Virus record (IMG/VR): IMGVR_UViG_3300031576_000002
Coordinates: 1-64,000 of that record
DNA length: 64,000 bases
Reading direction: 5' to 3' (one strand)
Source: a virus
Of the stretch, positions 15,057 to 24,422 are shown piece after piece. Both the position numbers and the translations under genes were made by a program. The first letter of the stretch is position 1; every line of letters begins with the position of its first letter. The notes beneath the pieces are model-generated. The model was not told where the DNA came from and did not search any database. It was given only the letters and a program-made list of their open reading frames with translations.

Positions 15057-15659
15057 TTACGCCATCCGTTTGTCTTGCTGCGAGTTGACTTCTGCACCTT
15101 CTGTAAACCGTCGAATTATATTCGCCTCCATCTCAGGACTCCAGTCATGCAATGTCCGATTTCCAACCCCTGCGCCATTCGGCCATTCCAGATGTCCGTG
15201 CGTCAGCTTCACCCGCTCAAAATACTGCGGATCTCTCAACTGCCCGTAGACAGAGCCAATCATTATTGGCCGGAAATCAATCGTCTTCTCTGTCCCGTCG
15301 TCGAACATCATCTGGATCACTCCATGTCGTACAATGCGGTAATCCAGAATTTGATAGAATCTTGGTGCAGCAGCTTTCTTACGCGAACGCTTCTCGTACG
15401 GAGCAATCCTGTTTGGATGCTGTCCTACCGAGAGAAGTTCCCAATTTGCAAGTAGCTCACTCGCATGCTCTCTCGCCCATAACTGCACTTCCTTCTCCGC
15501 CTTGATAGCATCTTCTGTCAGCCTGAACGCCGAGGGAATCTCGTACACTGCGCTGGTTCCGTCTGTAAGCTCTGCGTGAAAGTGCGGTAAATGGTGAGGT
15601 TCATCAAACTCCGCATTCACGTAAACCCGGACATTCTTCCAACGTGATACTTCCGCCAT
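15057..15659 (-). CDS. Fused DUF4160-DUF2442 protein
   Basis: 200 aa from the ATG at 15659. Residues 8-75 match DUF4160: a basic start, H-H-L-P-H-F-H-A-E (22-30), then the E-x-x-x-A-x-x-W helix. Residues 115-180 match DUF2442: G-V-I-Q-M-M-F-D-D-G-T, L-R-D-P-x-x-F-x-x-V and L-E-W-P-N-G. In bacteria these two families are normally separate adjacent genes of a putative toxin-antitoxin pair; here they are one protein with a short linker. A defence or anti-defence role is possible. Confidence 0.75.
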   Translation of the reverse strand: MAEVSRWKNVRVYVNAEFDEPHHLPHFHAELTDGTSAVYEIPSAFRLTEDAIKAEKEVQLWAREHASELLANWELLSVGQHPNRIAPYEKRSRKKAAAPRFYQILDYRIVRHGVIQMMFDDGTEKTIDFRPIMIGSVYGQLRDPQYFERVKLTHGHLEWPNGAGVGNRTLHDWSPEMEANIIRRFTEGAEVNSQQDKRMA

Positions 15660-15700
15660 CGCTGCTCGTCTAAGCTGCCGGGTAACTTTCTGGAGCCGTT

Positions 15701-16549
15701 TCAAGATGCACCCACTCTCCGAAAAAGATTCCAATGCTCCTGCGCAAATCGTTCCCATGTCAGATGTTTGACCAATCGCCCCTCTTCATCACTGTCGCGC
15801 AATCTGTCGAGGTACAATGACTGCACGACCTCTACCAAACTGGTCAACGATCCACGATTGTAATGAATCGCGGGATAGCTCACGGCGTAGCCAATCGGCG
15901 GAATGATCGTCTGCACTCCGCATGCAAGCGCTTCGAGCAGCGGTACGGGACCACCCTCGATGTCGGACGTGCAAAGCAGGTAGTCGAGCCCGGCGTAGAA
16001 CGCAGGCAGTTTCTCGATCTGGAACGGTTCGGCCGAAAGCCCCCAGCCTTCCCCCATGATCCGCAAGACCACATGCTCTCGCACCCAGGGGTCGAACGCA
16101 AAGCGATGAAGAAGGTCGCGTCCCTTGCGCGTATCGAGGTTGTTTGTGGGCATATCATAGGTGCGGCCTACGACTCCAAGCACGAGGCGAGGCTTGTAGA
16201 TTGGGTCAACTCCAAGCTCGATTACGGTGATCTTCTCTTCTGGAATCCCGAAACGAAGAAGATCTTGCTTGGTGTACTCGGACATCGCCACGCAGAAGTC
16301 AACCCGCTTGGCTACGTCAATGAAGATCGGGCCGAGGACTTTCGCGGAGTAGTGACAGAAGAAAGCCCCGGACTTTTTTGCGCGCCCTGGGATCCTATCA
16401 AAATAGCCGTAGTTAATCGAAAATCTGATCTCTGCGTCCAGCCAGTAGTTCTCGTTCCAGCGCACTTCGTCTGGCGCTGCGTCCCGGATAACGCGGGCGC
16501 ACTTCGGCAGAATCCAGTTGCCGGGCTCGGAACAGAGATTAACTTGCAT
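15701..16549 (-). CDS. Glycosyltransferase (GT-B fold, GT4-like)
   Basis: 282 aa from the ATG at 16549. C-terminal Rossmann domain shows the GT4 pattern: V-G-R-T near residue 140, then the helix preceding E-G-G-P-V-P-L-L-E-A-L-A-C-G (about 200-215), which binds the nucleotide sugar. Shorter than typical GT4 enzymes. Overlaps the HNH gene by 11 bases. With the GTs at 17309 and 18067 it forms a glycosylation cassette, probably for virion protein or DNA base glycosylation; acceptor unknown. Confidence 0.75.
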   Translation of the reverse strand: MQVNLCSEPGNWILPKCARVIRDAAPDEVRWNENYWLDAEIRFSINYGYFDRIPGRAKKSGAFFCHYSAKVLGPIFIDVAKRVDFCVAMSEYTKQDLLRFGIPEEKITVIELGVDPIYKPRLVLGVVGRTYDMPTNNLDTRKGRDLLHRFAFDPWVREHVVLRIMGEGWGLSAEPFQIEKLPAFYAGLDYLLCTSDIEGGPVPLLEALACGVQTIIPPIGYAVSYPAIHYNRGSLTSLVEVVQSLYLDRLRDSDEEGRLVKHLTWERFAQEHWNLFRRVGAS

Positions 16550-17312
16550 TCTGACCGGCCTTCTTAGCACGATAGCGTCTTCCGTACGCCTTCACCCTCT
16601 CCGCAAACGCAGCATCATTTTTTATCCTATTCCGTATTCTCAGGTTTCGGCACGCTTTACATATCCGGCTAGTACGAAACTTGCCTCTATTGAGTAGTAG
16701 ATTGTCTCCATCTAACCTGTGCAATCCTTTTACGCAGACATTCAGACGACTGGATACCTGGCTTGGATGATTACCACGCCTTAAATTCTCTTGAGGAGTG
16801 ACAGGCTCTAAATGCGCAGGATTCACACAAGAGGTGTTTTTACACAGATGGTCCAGGTGCAACTCGGGCGGAATAGGCGTAAGAGCAATATGTTCGTACG
16901 CCCAGCGGTGGGCTCTTACAGAAGTCCCTTTATAGTAGAATACGCCATAACCGTCTAAATCCTTCCCGGTCTTCCACTCAAAGCAGCCGCTCGCAGTTAC
17001 GGTAACGCACCTGTTAAATCTCTCCAACGCCTTCACTTCATAGCGAGAAGCATAAGGTTCCAAATGAAGTGGCCCAACACAGCGCATATTACCGCAGATA
17101 GGTAGCAACCGGGCACTCCAGGGCAAAGGACCAATCATCCGCTTGTAGATCCAGTGAGACGCAGACTCTTGACGAGGCTTGCCGCCAGAAAAAAAGTGTC
17201 TATGACTCGACTGCCATATAAGGCACCAAGAAGAATTATCAGGTTCTACCTTAGCCAAAAATCTACTAAAAGGGTCTCCCCCGCTCCCCGCAGGTCTGCC
17301 TAATTTTTTCAT
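16539..17312 (-). CDS. HNH homing endonuclease-like protein with duplicated HNH core
   Basis: 257 aa from the ATG at 17312. Second half holds a full HNH_3-type core: L-H-L-D-H-L-C-K-N-T-x-C-V-N-P-x-H-L-E-P followed by Q-E-N (about 160-185). A degenerate copy lies earlier (I-C-G-N-M-R-C-V-G-P-L-H-L-E-P, about 80-95). The cysteine pairs suit a zinc-stabilised fold, and the C-terminus has another C-x-x-C. It sits between glycosyltransferase genes, overlapping both, typical of free-standing phage homing endonucleases. AT-richer than its neighbours, which suggests later acquisition. Confidence 0.8.
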   Translation of the reverse strand: MKKLGRPAGSGGDPFSRFLAKVEPDNSSWCLIWQSSHRHFFSGGKPRQESASHWIYKRMIGPLPWSARLLPICGNMRCVGPLHLEPYASRYEVKALERFNRCVTVTASGCFEWKTGKDLDGYGVFYYKGTSVRAHRWAYEHIALTPIPPELHLDHLCKNTSCVNPAHLEPVTPQENLRRGNHPSQVSSRLNVCVKGLHRLDGDNLLLNRGKFRTSRICKACRNLRIRNRIKNDAAFAERVKAYGRRYRAKKAGQNAS

Positions 17313-18094
17313 CTCTTTCCTGCCTCTCGTGCAGCTACCAACTTTTCTATCAACTCCCCGTGCCGCAGCTTGATCCACATCGAATTCTCATAGTAAAAAC
17401 TGTGCGTAGGCTTCCCATAACTACGACTACGCCAGTGCCAAATAGGATGTTCTCGCTGACAGACCACTCGCCAGCCCCGCTCTTGAACTTGCAGACACGC
17501 CTCACAGTCTTCCCAAGAATGCGGAAAAAATAGTTGGAAGCCGCCAATCTCCTCCCACAGACTACGAGGCATGAATAACCCACACCCAGTCACGCCCTCC
17601 ACATAAGCGCTCACCTGATACTCCGGCCGGTCATCCTCGAACTCGGCGATATGGTGCCAGCTTCCATCTGCCCGGTACTCCGTACCCACATGGCCCAACT
17701 TGCCCGTATCGGGAAACAGATGCTTCACCCCTATTATACCGGCGCGCTCAAAACGACTGAAGCAAGCTAGGGTTGCGCCTAGCCACTCAGGGTCTCGAAA
17801 CTCCAGATCCGTGTTCATGTGCGCGACGTAGGGCGTCGTCGCCATTGCGAACACACGATTGACTAGAACCGCGGACATTCCCGTTCTAGCAAAGCGCTCG
17901 TACTCGATCGGATAACTGACCTTCTTGCGAACGGCCTCGACCAGATCGTAGATAGGCTCGGTCGAGCCATCATCCACGATGACAGCGACAAAGTCGCGAT
18001 ACGTCGTCTGGTCGAGCGTTTCCAGCGCCACGCGCAGGAGCGCCGCCTGATTGTAAGTCGGGAAGACTAGAGTGACTGCGGCGGAGTAAACCAT
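17309..18094 (-). CDS. Glycosyltransferase family 2
   Basis: 261 aa from the ATG at 18094. V-F-P-T-Y-N-Q (about 12-18), V-D-D-G-S-T (about 48), and H-M-N-T-D-L-E-F (DxD-like metal and sugar-nucleotide site, about 110) are diagnostic for GT2, with W-E-D-C-E as the likely catalytic acid segment (about 205). Inverting transfer from a nucleotide sugar is expected. Overlaps the GT4-like gene upstream by 28 bases. Confidence 0.88.
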   Translation of the reverse strand: MVYSAAVTLVFPTYNQAALLRVALETLDQTTYRDFVAVIVDDGSTEPIYDLVEAVRKKVSYPIEYERFARTGMSAVLVNRVFAMATTPYVAHMNTDLEFRDPEWLGATLACFSRFERAGIIGVKHLFPDTGKLGHVGTEYRADGSWHHIAEFEDDRPEYQVSAYVEGVTGCGLFMPRSLWEEIGGFQLFFPHSWEDCEACLQVQERGWRVVCQREHPIWHWRSRSYGKPTHSFYYENSMWIKLRHGELIEKLVAAREAGKR

Positions 18095-19203
18095 GTCTTG
18101 TGCGCCAGCTCGTCGTACATTTTTGAGAGGGCTTCTGCGGCTCGCGCCCAATCAAAGTTATCTTGCACGTACTTCTGCGACTCGTCAGTCAGTGGCGCTT
18201 CGACCGCATTCGAGATCGCGTCTGCGATCGAGGAGATCGAACTGGGCTCGCAGAGGAATGCACCTGGAAATTCCTCGAAGTAGGTCTGACTCGTCAGCAC
18301 AATCTTACAGCCCGCCAGCGCGGCTTCCAGGGCTACGTTAGGCATCGGGTCGAACGTAGACGCCAGCACCAGAATCCGGCTCTGCCTGTACAGGTCCGCC
18401 AGCTTCGCCCGGCTCAGGTTGCCGGCGTAGTTGAAGCGGTACTTTCGGCACTGCGACCAGTAGGCGGCATCCAGCACTGGACCCGCTAGAGTAGGAACGA
18501 TGCCATGACGTTCGCAGGCTTGCAGCACCAGCTCCTGATTCTTCCGGGGACTGATGCTGCCCGCGATCAGTACCTCGACGGGCCTGTCAGCGTCCAAGTC
18601 GCCCTGGAAGCTGGAATCGACGCCTTTCGTGAGGATTCGGAACTGCACTGCGCCGTCCAGCCCCGGGTACTCCGCCGTCAGAACTTGCCGCTCTCGGGCG
18701 GAGTAGACGAGAAGCGCGGTGGCTCTTTCCAGTACCGCCCTGACTTTGGAAGGCTCTGGGATTCGATGGATGAAGCGGGGGAAGTAGATTGGGGTGACGA
18801 GATAAGGGCGATCTCTCCGCCAGATTTCTACCGCCGCGCTCAGCGTCCAGGGCCATGCTGCATTGTAGAGATGGTAGATCGGAAACGTCGCCGCGCTACT
18901 AACCTCGGAAGCACACGGCGCTTGGATTCCTATTTTGTCGAGCGCGGTGCGGAACCCGTCCATCTCGACAAAGTCGCCGCCATCCCACGAGGATCGGTCT
19001 CGATTGACGAAGAGAACTTGGGCACCCGTTACCGTTTTGGCTGCAAGGTCTTTCCGCGAGAAGGGTTCCAACAGCATGCGGGAGCGGGAACGTGAAAACG
19101 CATGCGCAGCCCCACGTCGCGCCTCCTCCATGCGAAGCGCATGGATCTGGGCTCTACGAGTAGGAGGGGGTGCGAACGGCAGCTTGCCAACAGTGCGCGC
19201 CAT
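18067..19203 (-). CDS. Glycosyltransferase family 4
   Basis: 378 aa. A basic, disordered N-terminus (about 45 residues) precedes a GT-B fold. Characteristic segments: V-L-I-A-G-S-I-S-P-R-K-N-Q (about 210, the nucleotide-sugar loop with R and K), F-D-P-M-P-N-V-A-L-E-A-A-L-A-G (about 300, EX7E-type motif). An alternative GTG start lies one codon upstream. Transferred sugar and acceptor unknown; grouped with two other transferases. Confidence 0.82.
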   Translation of the reverse strand: MARTVGKLPFAPPPTRRAQIHALRMEEARRGAAHAFSRSRSRMLLEPFSRKDLAAKTVTGAQVLFVNRDRSSWDGGDFVEMDGFRTALDKIGIQAPCASEVSSAATFPIYHLYNAAWPWTLSAAVEIWRRDRPYLVTPIYFPRFIHRIPEPSKVRAVLERATALLVYSARERQVLTAEYPGLDGAVQFRILTKGVDSSFQGDLDADRPVEVLIAGSISPRKNQELVLQACERHGIVPTLAGPVLDAAYWSQCRKYRFNYAGNLSRAKLADLYRQSRILVLASTFDPMPNVALEAALAGCKIVLTSQTYFEEFPGAFLCEPSSISSIADAISNAVEAPLTDESQKYVQDNFDWARAAEALSKMYDELAHKTWFTPPQSL

Positions 19204-19262
19204 CACTGCCCGCGCTCGGCAAGTTCTCTAGGGGGCACTGCTGCGATAACAACCATAGCAGT

Positions 19263-20423
19263 TCAGCCTCCCTTTTCCGCTAACTCATTAAGTCTGCCTA
19301 CAGGCGTAGGCAGCCCGCCAATAAGGGCATAGACACGTAATGCAGCACTGAACGCGGCCCCAGTGTAGACACCCCTGTGAATTGTTACACCTTTGCGGCC
19401 CATCATTTCAGCCAATGCCGCGATACCGTACTCAACATCCTGGGCTTTCACCTTGGAAAGAACATCTGCGGAGCCCACTGCCAGAGCAGCGCCCAGCTTG
19501 GCCTTCGAGAGATCGAAGCCCTCAGCCAGCATGCCACGCTCCATGTTTTTTCGGATCGCTTCCGACAACTTGGTCGCGGAAGGATCCTTCACGTCCATGG
19601 CGCCAAACATGACCGTACCGCTACCAAGCACAGTACCCAGGTCACGGCGATCGAACGCCATGTCCGCAGGCGTAGCTGCCAAAACCGTGAACGCTTGCAG
19701 CATCGACAGCACGGCCAGATTCGGCTTCTCCCACTTCATCGTCAAAGAAAGGTTCGGCCAAATCTTCGGTATCCGGTTGTTGTCCACGACAATGAGCGGC
19801 GTCAGCTCGCCGCGATCGACCTTATCGAAGAGTGTCGTCAGAACCCTGTGCGCGTTGCGGCAAACGCCGGGCTGCTCCGTCGTCTGTGGAATCGTCACGA
19901 TTGCGCCGATTCTCGGATAAGCCGGATCAGGCCGCTCCAAGGTCTCGGTGTAGCGCTTGACCGTGTCGAAGATGTTCTGCCGGCCTTCCTTTTCAATCAT
20001 CGCGCCAGAGCCACTGCCGCCACCAGAACCGCTCGCGCAGAGTACGACCTCCACGTTTGCGCCGAGGCTGGTATGCAGCAGGTCGAAGATCGCGTCGCGC
20101 GCTTCATGGATCAAGTCGAGGCCAACATCGGGATTCTTTCCTGCGCCTCCGGTGTCTCCCGCAAGCAGCTTGCGCTCTGCGGGAAGAGCCTTGAGCTGTT
20201 CGAGGTCGCCGGGCGCGGTATTGATCGCGCAGACACGTCGCCAGCCAAGTCGCCAAGCGGTCTCCGCTAGACGGCCGCCTGCCTGGCCGATTCCTACGAA
20301 TCCAATTCGCACCGCGGACTGGAACGTATCCTCGTGCGGATCGACAACGGTTTCGATCTCCGGCAGCTCGAAACTCGCCAGCGCGTCAAGTCCCGTCTTT
20401 GGCTCAGTCATCCCGTCCCCCAT
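19263..20423 (-). CDS. FtsZ/TubZ-like tubulin-family GTPase
   Basis: 386 aa. Residues 38-50 (I-G-F-V-G-I-G-Q-A-G-G) form the first nucleotide loop and residues 131-141 match the tubulin/FtsZ signature (G-S-G-G-G-S-G-S-G-A). P-L-I-V-V-D-N-N (about 210-217) matches the FtsZ core, and A-D-M-A-F-D-R-R-D-L (about 253-262) sits where the T7 loop supplies the catalytic acid. GTP-dependent filaments are expected, for DNA partition or positioning as in phage PhuZ and TubZ. The start may instead be the ATG at 20411. It ends 56 bases before the glycosyltransferase gene. Confidence 0.85.
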   Translation of the reverse strand: MGDGMTEPKTGLDALASFELPEIETVVDPHEDTFQSAVRIGFVGIGQAGGRLAETAWRLGWRRVCAINTAPGDLEQLKALPAERKLLAGDTGGAGKNPDVGLDLIHEARDAIFDLLHTSLGANVEVVLCASGSGGGSGSGAMIEKEGRQNIFDTVKRYTETLERPDPAYPRIGAIVTIPQTTEQPGVCRNAHRVLTTLFDKVDRGELTPLIVVDNNRIPKIWPNLSLTMKWEKPNLAVLSMLQAFTVLAATPADMAFDRRDLGTVLGSGTVMFGAMDVKDPSATKLSEAIRKNMERGMLAEGFDLSKAKLGAALAVGSADVLSKVKAQDVEYGIAALAEMMGRKGVTIHRGVYTGAAFSAALRVYALIGGLPTPVGRLNELAEKGG

Positions 20424-20424
20424 T

Positions 20425-21108
20425 TCAGGCTTCCGCGCCTTCTTCCATTTTGCGGTACGTGTAGTAGTAATCGCGCAGCTCTCTCCCTGAAAGATTTTTA
20501 ACCTTTTGTACTATCTCCGTCTTAGCCCGTTCAGGGTGCTGCTGCACAACCATACGAGTCAGGTGTTCCCGCAAGTTCTCTTCCTCGGAAGGCCCCCAGG
20601 TACGAGGCCATGCCCCGTACCTACGAAGATAGCGTACGAGAGCAGATCCCTTCAACAGGTAGGTAGGATGTTCTACACCTTCAGAGAAGTAATCTCCAGG
20701 CTCTGCCTGGGGGTACTCTTCCCGCTGATGTTCATAGCGTTCTGTCCCCTCTTCCGCATACTGCCAGCCTGGCACATCAGCTTCTCCGCCCTCCCCCGAC
20801 ATAACCGCCAACAACCCGTAAGCTCGAATCTGAGAATCGGTCACGGCATGCAGATCAGTCCCTAGACCATTCGCAATGCACGAGACCATCGCTGTCAGGG
20901 ATCTATCGACATCTCTCTTCTCGGCCGCAAAAACAAGTTCCGGCAGTTCTATTCCTGCCTCCTCGTACTCCTCGTAGGCGCCGCTTGCGTTCGGCCCTAC
21001 GCCGGGCAAAAGGCCAAACGCGCGAATGCTTTCCTCATGAAACGTACAAGTACCGTGCACCAAAGTCTTAGACGCCAAAAGACTTAGGGCACGCTGAATA
21101 GATTGCAA
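20425..21108 (-). CDS. ADP-ribosyltransferase-like protein, tentative
   Basis: 227 aa. L-V-H-G-T-C (about 17-22) followed by a helix and I-R-A-F-G-L-L-P resembles the His-Gly-Thr strand of the ADP-ribosyltransferase fold (compare KptA and phage MuF-type toxins: H-G-T-S...I...G-L). V-F-A-A then lies where an F/Y-x-A strand is expected, and the third acidic site is not evident. It directly follows the portal gene (3 bases), where phages often have an internal head protein with such domains. Tentative. Confidence 0.4.
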   Translation of the reverse strand: MQSIQRALSLLASKTLVHGTCTFHEESIRAFGLLPGVGPNASGAYEEYEEAGIELPELVFAAEKRDVDRSLTAMVSCIANGLGTDLHAVTDSQIRAYGLLAVMSGEGGEADVPGWQYAEEGTERYEHQREEYPQAEPGDYFSEGVEHPTYLLKGSALVRYLRRYGAWPRTWGPSEEENLREHLTRMVVQQHPERAKTEIVQKVKNLSGRELRDYYYTYRKMEEGAEA

Positions 21109-21111
21109 GTC

Positions 21112-24100
21112 TTACTCCTCGCGACCACCCAGCAAGTCCTTCGACCCTATCGAGCCTTCCTCGGTTCCATGCAGCGACTTCTCAAGCTGTGCCTCGGCAT
21201 CTGCAAGAGCCGCCGCCTCTTCCGTAGCATCGGCGTCCGTGAGCACACCTTCAAGTGTCAGCACTTTCCGAATCGTAGCAATTTCCTCGTCGGTTCGCCC
21301 AAGGCTGACCAGCTCGGCGTCAATGTCGTCCCACTGCATCGACAGAATCTCGCCGCCCTCTGGAGCGCTTTTGAGCTGCGCCTTCTTCCCGAATTTCTTC
21401 CACTCAGGATGAGAGGTATCTCCCTCACGCAGGAGTTCCACAAGAGGTTCCACGTCTTCGTAGTGAACGCCGCAGAACTTGCCTTCTTTATCCCAGATCC
21501 TTGAAGAGATGTGATCGGACGCAACTGGAAAGCGGTAGGGATCGTGACCGTTGCCGCTCGACTTCTTGGAAGTCTTACGACTGGCCGTAGGCATTGGCGG
21601 AGCCCCCGGCAAGCCCTTCGGCCCTTCCTCGCCTTCCGCGAAGAGGTCGGGGTGCTTGTCCATGATCTCTTTCTTGTACTCCTTCTCCTCGACGATCTGG
21701 CGGCGTTCTGCGTCCAGATCGAGTCCTGCTCCGGTTGCCATCGTGCGTTCCGAAATGATTCCACGTTCCATGAGGTCCCGCCAGGTAGAGAGCAGCGCAT
21801 TGTCCTGCGTCGGCTCCAAGCGCTTGCGCCACCAAATGCGGGGAACGATGAGCTGGCTTTCCTTCTTCTGAATGCGAACGCGATGACTGAGTTCCGCCGG
21901 TGTTCGCCGGTAGAACTCGTTCATTTTCGCTATTGCGACGAAGATTTTGGGATTGATCCAGCGCCGCTCGAACATACGGCGGAAGGTTTGGAGGCGCTCA
22001 ACCATAGTCTGTAGACCTGCGACAGCACTGGCGTAGCTGGCCTCACCGAGGAGGAAAGATTTTGAAATGCCGAGACCTAAGAATTTAACGCGCTCGATGA
22101 AGTCCCATTCGCGACTGGCTGAGTTGTGGGATGAGATAAAATTCGCCAAATACAGGTGATTGCCGTCCGTTTCAAGATTATAGACATTCCCTTTGTAAGG
22201 TCTGGAAGACACATCCTTGACAGAATACTGTACCCAGTCCCCTACAACTTGATTCCCAGCACTTCTCTTAAAAGTCCCTGTATACTTTTTACCATTCAAG
22301 AGTCCGTAAAGTTTTCTAGCGCTCGCCTGCGTAAGCGTAATTGTGTGACGCTTAGGAGCGTTTACATGATTATTTCTACGATGGTACGCCTCTTCCCGGA
22401 TGCCTAAGCTAGGAGCGAACCCCGTAATCTGTAGCAGTCTTACCAACTGTGAAGCTAGCCAAGGCGAAGTAGTAGAGGCCATAAGAGAAAGACTTTCCCA
22501 CTTCATTACGTATTTGCGCGTCCAGCCATCTCCAAGAAAATAGCCTTTCAAAAGTTCAAGCTGGAGGTCTTCCTCCCAGCAAAAAATACTTCTATGCAGC
22601 CACTTCTCTTGTGAGTATTTATCGGCGTATTTAATCAAAAGCTCTGTCATCTTACGAGCGGGCTCTTTCGGGTAGCAGCCCCGGACGTGAACTCCGTTAC
22701 CATAGGCTTTGTAAACTGCGGGCTTTACTCCAAACTCTTTCCGCATAATGTCCATAATGTCTTTTATGATTGTCGTGTCGCTCTTATCCAGGGCAATAGA
22801 AATCCCAGCATCACGGTTCCTATTGACGGATACCGCACATCCATCTGCAAGATAGTATCCGATCAGACGAGCTACATCGGGCGATACAGGTCTAGTCTTT
22901 TTCCCTTTTATATGTCTCGGCGCGACGAGCAGGTCGCCCGCGCGGATTTCAGACGCGGGCGCCTCAGTCGGTACCGCACACGAAGAATATCGAAATTTTG
23001 AAAAAAATTTACCGCAATAGCCATTATGCTTTCTAGGCTTTGCCTTCTTACAAGGCTCCCCATTTTTATAGCAGGGCGGCCTTTTAATGACGAGCAGCCT
23101 GTGTTCAGCGGTCACGCAAACAGGCTCCGGCAAACCTTGTACGCACAGTGTTACCATAGTACCCTTGTATTTTAAGGGTTTCACATTCAACGCCTTTACC
23201 GGCGTACCAGAGCCTCCTTGTAGAATCGTATCAGGCTCCACAAATTCTATAGGGCACTGTGTTCCGTCCTCCAGCGTGATAAGCGTTCCAGCCGGATGAC
23301 ACAAAAGGCGATCACTTACACCAACAAGCTCCACACTCAATCCGTAATTATAAACGATTGCCGCGAATGGATCCGTCTCGGCAATCGCCAACATGTTAAG
23401 AAACGACTCTTCGTCGGACTTAGACGGTAAAAATCCCGTAGCGGGGTCTCCGAGTTTGAAGATTCTAAGAGGGGCGGCATTACGCTGCGCGACTGCCAGA
23501 TAGGCATTGATTAGGAAATCGCTGACCATCTGAATCTGGTATAGCCTTGACAACATGCTCGTGCCCAGATGGGTATACGGTGAAATCTTTCGAGCAATAT
23601 ATGTGGCATTCAAAGGATCCAGAGGTATTGGAATTCCTGCAATCGCGTAATGAATGATCTTGGGCGGCAATTTTGCCCTCGCCCTCACAAGCCTCGGATC
23701 TTGACTGGTCGCCAATGCTCGCAATTCTGGAGTCGGCTTCAAGTCAATAACAGGCTCGAAACCGGGTACTGGTACAGGAGTTACTGCAAGGTAGTCAGGA
23801 TTGTAAACCAGCAGGTTAGACCAATAATTCTTACGAGTGTCATAGATAAGATGAGGCACAACTTTTCCAGTAATCAGATACTCTCTTGCCAATTCCGGAA
23901 GCCAGCTTAAAAGATTGAGATCCGACATCATACTCTCATAAATCTCTTTGACTCGCGGATCATCTTCGAGCCCGAGAAGATCAAATTCCGAGAACGGAAG
24001 CTCGCTCCAGACGTCCAAGGCCGCCCCCACCGCAGGATCGCTGCGGTACATGTGCCGCCAAATTGCATTGGCCTGCACTTCACTACGGGGGTAGTAGAAC

Positions 24101-24396
24101 TTGTCTGGCGTCGAGTAGCGTGGATCGTAATAGATCGGCGTACTGATCTGCGCCGTAGACCTTCCCCCCGCGACCGTGCCCGACGTAAAGCCTGCATTCG
24201 TCGCAGACGCAGAACTCCCAAATCCTCCGAACGGGTCGGACTGCTGCGCGGTTCGGTGGAACCCGCGCCGGGTGTAGACCGCACCTGTTGCTCTAGGCTC
24301 GGAGGAGAATCCGCCTCGTGCCGACGTCTCATTGAAGAGACGCGACATGAAGTCACCTGACGCTTGATCGCGGTATTTTTTACCGTCGTTCGCCAT
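21112..24396 (-). CDS. Portal protein with in-frame LAGLIDADG intein
   Basis: 1094 aa from the ATG at 24396. Host protein is about 700 aa after splicing. The N-extein (residues 1-365) shows a portal-like core (Y-Y-P-R-S-E-V-Q-A-N-A-I-W-R-H-M-Y, V-P-H-L-I-Y-D-T-R); the C-extein continues with E-R-V-K-F-L-G-L-G-I-S-K-S-F-L-L-G-E and ends in a charged coiled tail. Portal rings are the capsid vertex through which DNA is packaged. The terminase is 10 kb upstream in transcription, separated by accessory genes. Confidence 0.85.
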   Translation of the reverse strand: MANDGKKYRDQASGDFMSRLFNETSARGGFSSEPRATGAVYTRRGFHRTAQQSDPFGGFGSSASATNAGFTSGTVAGGRSTAQISTPIYYDPRYSTPDKFYYPRSEVQANAIWRHMYRSDPAVGAALDVWSELPFSEFDLLGLEDDPRVKEIYESMMSDLNLLSWLPELAREYLITGKVVPHLIYDTRKNYWSNLLVYNPDYLAVTPVPVPGFEPVIDLKPTPELRALATSQDPRLVRARAKLPPKIIHYAIAGIPIPLDPLNATYIARKISPYTHLGTSMLSRLYQIQMVSDFLINAYLAVAQRNAAPLRIFKLGDPATGFLPSKSDEESFLNMLAIAETDPFAAIVYNYGLSVELVGVSDRLLCHPAGTLITLEDGTQCPIEFVEPDTILQGGSGTPVKALNVKPLKYKGTMVTLCVQGLPEPVCVTAEHRLLVIKRPPCYKNGEPCKKAKPRKHNGYCGKFFSKFRYSSCAVPTEAPASEIRAGDLLVAPRHIKGKKTRPVSPDVARLIGYYLADGCAVSVNRNRDAGISIALDKSDTTIIKDIMDIMRKEFGVKPAVYKAYGNGVHVRGCYPKEPARKMTELLIKYADKYSQEKWLHRSIFCWEEDLQLELLKGYFLGDGWTRKYVMKWESLSLMASTTSPWLASQLVRLLQITGFAPSLGIREEAYHRRNNHVNAPKRHTITLTQASARKLYGLLNGKKYTGTFKRSAGNQVVGDWVQYSVKDVSSRPYKGNVYNLETDGNHLYLANFISSHNSASREWDFIERVKFLGLGISKSFLLGEASYASAVAGLQTMVERLQTFRRMFERRWINPKIFVAIAKMNEFYRRTPAELSHRVRIQKKESQLIVPRIWWRKRLEPTQDNALLSTWRDLMERGIISERTMATGAGLDLDAERRQIVEEKEYKKEIMDKHPDLFAEGEEGPKGLPGAPPMPTASRKTSKKSSGNGHDPYRFPVASDHISSRIWDKEGKFCGVHYEDVEPLVELLREGDTSHPEWKKFGKKAQLKSAPEGGEILSMQWDDIDAELVSLGRTDEEIATIRKVLTLEGVLTDADATEEAAALADAEAQLEKSLHGTEEGSIGSKDLLGGREE
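22123..23301 (-). other. Intein with LAGLIDADG homing endonuclease inside the portal
   Basis: 393 aa. Starts with Cys (C-H-P-A-G-T-L-I), block B has T-A-E-H, and the C-terminus is S-S-H-N followed by Ser as +1 nucleophile. Two LAGLIDADG-like motifs: L-I-G-Y-Y-L-A-D-G and L-K-G-Y-F-L-G-D-G. The DNA is clearly AT-richer than both exteins, a sign of recent arrival. Removal restores a continuous portal sequence between S-D-R-L-L and S-A-S-R-E-W. All splicing residues appear present. Confidence 0.93.
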
Positions 24397-24422
24397 TGTA
24401 TTTAACCGCCCCACATCCCACA

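Noticed and set aside
19207-19262. Terminator after the tubulin gene
   Set aside because: A short CTGCT/AGCAG hairpin has a large loop and no T run; not convincing.
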